DNA from: Xanthobacteraceae bacterium
GTDB taxonomy: Bacteria; Pseudomonadota; Alphaproteobacteria; Rhizobiales; Xanthobacteraceae
Direction of reading: 5' to 3'
Length of the DNA: 37,689 nt
Assembly (NCBI GenBank): GCA_019746135.1
Contig: JAIESI010000278.1
Span: forward strand, 1-37,689
The notes below the pieces were generated by a model. That model searched no databases and had not been told where the DNA came from. It saw nothing but the letters and a program-made list of their open reading frames with translations. The position numbers and the translations under genes are program-made. Positions 33,471-37,689 of the stretch are shown piece after piece (positions within the stretch are counted from its first letter, which is position 1; each line of letters begins with the position of its first letter).

Positions 33471-34123
33471 GCGGACGCCTCTTGCTCCCGAACTTGCGGC
33501 TGGAGCAGACGCTTGCGCAGCAACGCCGGCACCAACACGCGTTCGGCATCGAAACGGTGAAGCAGAGACTCCCAGGTGTCCCGCGTTGAGGTGAGATCGG
33601 TCAGCAGGATGGCGTCGAACGGCTCATCGAAAGCTTCCCACGACGAGAAAAGCCGCGTTCCGACGAAGCGGCCTTCCGAGGCCAGTGGATCGATCACGGC
33701 GACGATTGTCAGGCCGGTGTCCATGGCGCAGATCGCGGCAATCTCGGCAAGATCCGACTTGCCGGCAAAGACGACGCGCTTGAGGCCGCGCTCGCTCGCA
33801 GCCTGCAGCAGCGCAAGGCAATCAACTTTCGCTTCGCGGAACAGCTGAAAGGAATACGAAAAATACTCGACGGTCAGCCGCGACTTTTCGGCGAAACCTT
33901 GGGGCGTGAGATAGTAAACGTAGCGGCGAGCCGGAGCCTGATAAGCCTTAAGCAGGCCCTTTTTGACGCAGCGCTTGAGGTAGGCATTGACGAGGCCGAG
34001 CGCGATTCCGAGTTCGGAGGCAAGCCGCCGCTGCGATTGGCCGCCGTCCCGCTCCACGGAATCGAGAAGGCCCAGTATGATCCGGCCTTGGTCGCTATCT
34101 TTGTCTTGGGTTACCTCGGCCAC
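33467..34123 (-). CDS. Winged-helix regulator with Rossmann-like C-terminal domain
   Basis: The 218-residue protein has a winged-helix DNA-binding domain (about 12-80: QSQRRLASELGIALGLVNAY as recognition region, then YVYYLTPQGF as the wing). From about 105 it has VVFAGKSDLAEIAAICAMD, VAVIDP, FVGTRLFSSWEAF and DAILLTD. This second part has the strand-helix pattern of the N-terminal domain of NeuD/PglD or of Rex, with a degenerate glycine motif. It may sense a nucleotide-sugar or cofactor. The start is GTG 34123, forced by a TAG four codons upstream. Two GTTCA-N5-TGAAC palindromes lie just upstream, suggesting autoregulation. Coupled by ATGA to the RfaH-like gene. Confidence 0.82.
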   Translation of the reverse strand: MAEVTQDKDSDQGRIILGLLDSVERDGGQSQRRLASELGIALGLVNAYLKRCVKKGLLKAYQAPARRYVYYLTPQGFAEKSRLTVEYFSYSFQLFREAKVDCLALLQAASERGLKRVVFAGKSDLAEIAAICAMDTGLTIVAVIDPLASEGRFVGTRLFSSWEAFDEPFDAILLTDLTSTRDTWESLLHRFDAERVLVPALLRKRLLQPQVREQEASA

Positions 34124-34155
34124 CGCCCACCCGATCTAGCGTCAACCAAGTGGAC

Positions 34156-34184
34156 TCTTAGTTTGTTCATGCTATGAACGTCAA
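34156..34184 (-). promoter_or_regulatory. Candidate promoter of the regulator/RfaH-like/glycan operon
   Basis: On the minus strand TTGACG (34184-34179) matches the -35 consensus at five of six. The -10 17 bases on is only CTAAGA, or ACTAAG with 16. The first palindrome (34165-34179) fills the spacer, so a bound regulator would cover the promoter. Weak -10 means it may need activation or this is not the real promoter. Confidence 0.35.
34165..34179. promoter_or_regulatory. Operator-like palindrome 1 (GTTCA-N5-TGAAC)
   Basis: GTTCAT-GCT-ATGAAC is a perfect six-base inverted repeat with a three-base centre. It shares half-sites and spacing with palindrome 2, centred 27 bases away. It lies 42 bases upstream of the regulator's GTG. 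Confidence 0.6.
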
Positions 34185-34191
34185 GCACGAT

Positions 34192-34206
34192 GTTCACGAG
34201 TTGAAC
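34192..34206. promoter_or_regulatory. Operator-like palindrome 2 (GTTCA-N5-TGAAC)
   Basis: GTTCA-CGAGT-TGAAC repeats the half-sites and spacing of palindrome 1. A wider inverted pair GATGTTC (34189-34195) and GAACATC (34209-34215) overlaps it, giving an extra half-site. This looks like a dimer-binding site used twice. Confidence 0.6.
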
Positions 34207-34338
34207 GCGAACATCCGGCTGGGTTAACTTTCGTATCTAGTTGATTGTAAAAGATAATCGGCGACACCGCCGGGATCAGTGGGAGCACCGGGATCGAGGC
34301 CGAGCGACCTTGGAATTCCGGCGGGGCTGAGCAAATCA

Positions 34339-36288
34339 ATGTGCGGAATCGCCGGTTTCATTTCGCTCAACGCAAACGGAGCCGGCCCCTCCCCTGACAC
34401 CGTGGCGCTACGCATGGCCGACGCCGTGCCGCACCGTGGCCCAGACGGCCGGGCCGGCTGGGGCGATGCCGAGGCCGGCGTAGGCCTCGGACACCGACGA
34501 CTAGCCATCATCGATCTGACCCCGACTGGCGTGCAGCCGATGCACTCGGCCGACGGGCGCTATGTCCTCGTCTACAACGGGGAAGTCTACAATTTTCAAG
34601 AGCTTCGTTCCGAACTCGCAACACTGGGCCACGTCTTCCGCGGCACCTCCGACACCGAAGTGATGCTGGCAGCCTGCGTCGAATGGGGACCAGACAAGGC
34701 TGTCGAGCGCTTCGTCGGAATGTTCGCGTTTGCGCTTTACGATCGCCGGGAACGGACATTGCGACTCGTACGCGATCGCCTTGGCGTCAAGCCGCTCTAT
34801 TGGGCGGTGTTCGACAACATCCTGCTGTTCGGCTCCGAATTGCGGGCGCTCATGGCACATCCTTCGTTCCGAAAGGACATCGACCGCGAGGCGATCGCCG
34901 CGATGTTGCGCTATTGTTACGTCCCTGCCCCGGCCACGGCGTTCCTCGGCGTATACAAACTGCCGGCTGGGTCTATTCTAACGCTGCGGCAGGGTGGCAC
35001 TCCCTTGATTCGGTCCTATTGGCGTGCCGACGGGATCACTTGGCGACGACCCGTCACGCCATGTGGTCCCGAGGAAGTGGCGGAGCGGCTAGACGAACTT
35101 CTGCGGGACGCCGTCGCACGCCGCATGATCGCCGACGTTCCGCTCGGTGCGTTTCTTTCTGGCGGTACCGATTCGTCGGCCGTCGTCGCGCTAATGCAAG
35201 CGCAGTCGGCCCGGCCAATCCGTACGTTCACCATTGGCTTCCATGACGCGGCTTATGACGAGTCGCAGTCCGCCCGTGAGTTGGCCTTGCATCTCGGCAC
35301 CGATCACACCGAGGTGGTGCTTGAACCGCATGCCGCGGTCAACCTCGTATCGCAGGCCGCGGACTGGTTCGACGAGCCGTTCGGCGACTCTTCGCAACTG
35401 CCGACCTATCTCGTATCGCAGATGACACGAGCGCATGTCACGGTGGCGCTTTCAGGCGACGGTGGCGACGAACTGTTCGGCGGCTACCCGAAATACTGGT
35501 GGCTTGACCGCGTGTGGAGGATCGCCGGCCGGATGCCGCGGCCGCTGCGCTCGGCACTGGGCGGATCCATCGCGGCGCTACCGGAACCATTTCTCAAGGG
35601 GCTCGCGGGAGCGCTCGATCCCGCGCGCGCCGAGCGCGTCGGCGAAAAGGCGCGCCGCCTGGCTTCGGCGCTGGCTGCTACGGGCGCCGACGAAGCGGCA
35701 CTCGAGCTTGCAACAGTAGGGTTGCGCGACCCGAGCCTCGTTCTAGGCGCATCCGGCAGCTTCCGATTGCAAGCCGCGGCCAAGACCGAGGAAGCGCCCG
35801 ATCTCATCGCGCGGATGCAGGCCAGCGACGCCATGACGTCGCTCCCTGACGACATGCTGACCAAGGTCGACCGCTGCTCGATGGCGGTATCCCTCGAGGT
35901 GCGTGCGCCGCTGCTCGATCATCGGCTGTTCGAATATGTGTGGTCGTTACCGGCCACGGTCCGGCGCGGTGACGGCACGCCAAAAGCCCTGTTTCGCGCG
36001 GCGCTCGCCCGCTATCTGCCGGCGACGCTCGTCCACCGCCCGAAGCGCGGTTTCTCGGTACCGATCGGAAACTGGCTGCGCGGGCCCCTGCGCGGCTGGG
36101 CCGAGGACCTGCTCGCGTCGTCCGAACTGGCTCGTACGGGCCTGTTCGATCCGTCACGTACACGCGCGATCTGGCAAAGGCATATTTCAGGCATCGAGGA
36201 CAACGCCACGGGTTTGTGGAATGTGCTGATGGCACAGAGCTGGGCGAACCGATGGCTTTCCTCGTCGACACATCTTCCTCGGGCTTGA
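34339..36288 (+). CDS. asnB: Asparagine synthase-like glutamine amidotransferase (AsnB), copy 2
   Basis: The 649-residue protein has the exposed Cys2 nucleophile (MCGIAGFISL), PHRGPDG (31-37), NGEVYNF (80-86) and a PP-loop SGGTDSS (274-280; Thr where copy 1 has Ile). A C-terminal block with DMLTKVDRCSM and RAPLLDHRLFEYVW is typical of glycan-locus AsnB proteins. It should amidate a carboxyl group using glutamine and ATP. ATG 34339 is the only start that leaves Cys2 exposed; the frame extends to 34279 without a function. It is transcribed away from the main train and is followed by GT-B-like paralogue 3 after 129 bases with no clear signal. Confidence 0.9.
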   Translation: MCGIAGFISLNANGAGPSPDTVALRMADAVPHRGPDGRAGWGDAEAGVGLGHRRLAIIDLTPTGVQPMHSADGRYVLVYNGEVYNFQELRSELATLGHVFRGTSDTEVMLAACVEWGPDKAVERFVGMFAFALYDRRERTLRLVRDRLGVKPLYWAVFDNILLFGSELRALMAHPSFRKDIDREAIAAMLRYCYVPAPATAFLGVYKLPAGSILTLRQGGTPLIRSYWRADGITWRRPVTPCGPEEVAERLDELLRDAVARRMIADVPLGAFLSGGTDSSAVVALMQAQSARPIRTFTIGFHDAAYDESQSARELALHLGTDHTEVVLEPHAAVNLVSQAADWFDEPFGDSSQLPTYLVSQMTRAHVTVALSGDGGDELFGGYPKYWWLDRVWRIAGRMPRPLRSALGGSIAALPEPFLKGLAGALDPARAERVGEKARRLASALAATGADEAALELATVGLRDPSLVLGASGSFRLQAAAKTEEAPDLIARMQASDAMTSLPDDMLTKVDRCSMAVSLEVRAPLLDHRLFEYVWSLPATVRRGDGTPKALFRAALARYLPATLVHRPKRGFSVPIGNWLRGPLRGWAEDLLASSELARTGLFDPSRTRAIWQRHISGIEDNATGLWNVLMAQSWANRWLSSSTHLPRA

Positions 36289-36417
36289 CGCTCATGGCGC
36301 TGGAAAAACTGGGAGTCGCACGGAATGACAATAGACAGAACATCGGAGATCGAGGCTCGCAGTCAAATCCGAACACGCGCGGCTAGCCTCCTGCTGCTCA
36401 GGCGCACGTAGCTTCAG

Positions 36418-37617
36418 ATGCCTCGCATCCTGTTCGCAGTCCATACGTCTACCGCTTTTGTGGAGCCATTCCGGCTCGCCAAGCTTCTCGCCGCCGAGGG
36501 CATGGAGCCCGTATTCACCTTTGCGTTCGACCACTGGACAGCAGACAGCTTCACGCAGGAGTGCGGGAGCGCGGGGATCAGCGTCGTCAAGCTGCCCGAG
36601 CTGACAGGCGCCTGGAACCGGCTGCTGGCCAAGTTGAAGTGGCTGGCCCTGGGGACCCATCGGCGGTGGGGCTGGTGGGGCCTGCATTTTCTTGCCGAGT
36701 TTCTAGACCTGCGCGCATCGCTGCTACGGGTCCGGGCGACCTTCGACGCACTTCGCCCCGACCTGTTGGTCATGAGCATTGACCTCGCGGGTTATGACAC
36801 CGGCGCCTATGTCAAAGTTGCCCATCAACGCGGTTGCAAGGTCCTGCTGATCTCCTCGATGATGTCGATCGGTCTTGATCAGGCGGAGGTCTACTACAAC
36901 AATCCCGACTATCACGTCCGTGGCCATCCCCGCCGATGGCTAGCCCGCGCTTTCCCTCACTGGGTCTTTAGGCACCGCGGACGCGATATCCTGCGCTGTC
37001 CGCCGGGGCGCGTGCTCGCGATGGAGCTCCTGCGCATCGCGCCTCCCACCCCTTGGCTCTTCAACAGTAGCTGGGCGGAGGCCTTCAACATGGAAAGTGA
37101 CGCCATGTTGGAATATTACGCGACCGCCGGAATTCCGCGCACGCAGATGGTCGTGACCGGCTCCACGTCCGACGATGTCATGGCAGCCGCTCGGGCCGAG
37201 GCGGTCGAGCGGCGCGAGACCCTGTACCGCTCGCTAGGGCTCCCTGCAGGACGGCCGATGCTCCTGACGGCGCTGCCCCCGGACTTTCTCGATCAGCCCG
37301 GCGGGCGCCCTGAATGCGATTTCCGGGAGTACGAAGCCCTGGTCGATTTTTGGATGAAAACGTGCTGCAGCATTAGCTCCCACAATGTCGTTATCGCGCT
37401 GCATCCATCGGTGTCGCTCGCCGAAGGAGCCAAGTTCGAGCGATACGGCGCCAGGGTCGCCCCGCTGAACACGGCGGATCTGGTTCCGCTCTGCGACATT
37501 TTCGTCGCCAGCATCTCGTCCACGATCCGCTGGGCGATCGCCTGCGGCACGCCGGTAGTGAACTACGACATCTACCGCTATCGCTACACGGACTTCATCG
37601 GGATCGCAGGTGTCTGA
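36418..37617 (+). pseudogene. GT-B-like surface polysaccharide protein, paralogue 3 of 3, C-terminally truncated
   Basis: The 399-residue reading frame starts ILFAVHTSTAFVEPFRLAKL and matches the paralogues at 5343-6938 and 8204-9526: TPWLFNSS, VVTGSTSDD, LPPDF, PECDFREYEALVDFW, LVPLCDIFVASISSTIRWA and NYDIYRYRYTDF (382-393). It ends six residues later (IGIAGV, then TGA), while the paralogues continue for another 72-81 residues including a conserved RW-x-x-x-DG block. The stop lies at a junction with sequence that looks like an insertion-sequence end, so this is most likely a gene interrupted by an element and probably inactive. A functional shorter protein cannot be excluded from the window alone. 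Start ATG 36418. Confidence 0.68.
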
Positions 37618-37689
37618 GGTGGCCCCGGTTATCTGAACAGATTTTCCGCGTCGTTAAGTGGAGCCTCTGCCGTGGTTAGGCTGCCAAGC
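37615..37689. mobile_element. Possible end of an insertion sequence (IS3-like)
   Basis: The coding similarity of paralogue 3 stops at TGAGGTGGCCCCGG and the following 60 bases resemble neither paralogue in any frame. A 5'-TG start with a CCCC block a few bases in is the form of many IS3-family terminal inverted repeats. Only one end would be inside the window, so neither transposase nor target duplication can be seen. Confidence 0.4.

Larger units (their letters stand above)
34124..34338. other. Divergent regulatory region (longest gap in the window)
   Basis: The 215 bases separate the regulator (-) from AsnB copy 2 (+). The left half contains the two palindromes and the candidate minus promoter. 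The right half has an AT-rich tract at 34230-34259 including GATAAT (34253-34258), a possible -10 for asnB with no good -35. No small ORF with a ribosome site is evident. Confidence 0.6.

Overview
The window is a large surface-glycan biosynthesis locus from a GC-rich alphaproteobacterium. Codon use, family resemblances and the style of the genes suggest a Bradyrhizobium/Rhodopseudomonas-type Rhizobiales organism; this is inference, because no taxonomic marker gene is present. Nearly every base is coding. No gap between genes exceeds about 215 bases, and no rRNA, tRNA or CRISPR array is visible.

Layout. The left edge (1-3.1 kb) holds the start of a family 2 glycosyltransferase running off the window (-) and two multi-membrane-span GT-C-like enzymes (+). 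A minus-strand group (3.1-6.9 kb) follows: a WbpI/WecB-type epimerase, a GT4 glycosyltransferase and a GT-B-like protein. A lone phytanoyl-CoA-dioxygenase-family gene (+) lies at 7.1-8.2 kb. From 34.1 kb back to 8.2 kb there is one long minus-strand gene train with stop/start overlaps at many junctions. In transcription order it encodes: a winged-helix regulator; an RfaH-like NusG paralogue; WbpB and WbpD (3-acetamido-uronic acid steps); LegB; two Gfo/Idh oxidoreductases; NeuC/LegG; a NeuD-type acetyltransferase; a CBS-nucleotidyltransferase (PtmE type); a CMP-nonulosonate synthetase (LegF/NeuA); a sugar amidotransferase with its HisF/HisH ammonia-supply pair; AsnB; a GT-B-like protein; LegC; NeuB/LegI; a C-methyltransferase; a GMD-like SDR; a GT2; an ABC exporter; a second near-copy of that GT2; and another GT-B-like protein. 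Divergent from the regulator, on the plus strand, are a second AsnB and a third GT-B-like paralogue. The latter is cut off at 37,617, next to what looks like the end of an insertion sequence.

How it fits together. PtmE, LegB, LegC, NeuD, NeuC, NeuB and LegF form an almost complete legionaminic-acid-type (nonulosonic acid) pathway ending in a CMP-activated sugar. WbuX/HisF/HisH should convert an N-acetyl group to an acetamidino group, on the nonulosonate or on a WbpB/WbpD/WbpI-derived 3-acetamido-hexuronate. The C-methyltransferase, the oxidoreductases, the AsnB proteins and the PhyH protein imply further decoration. The ABC transporter is the only obvious export candidate.

The most unusual parts are: a self-contained regulatory head, consisting of a winged-helix plus Rossmann-like regulator with two copies of a GTTCA-N5-TGAAC palindrome at its promoter, an RfaH-like protein, and an ops-like element just before the first biosynthetic gene; a family of three GT-B-like paralogues sharing an NYD-x-Y-x-YRY block; twin GT2 genes flanking the exporter; a HisF paralogue with the second catalytic Asp changed to Glu; and a GMD-like protein with the catalytic Glu changed to Lys.
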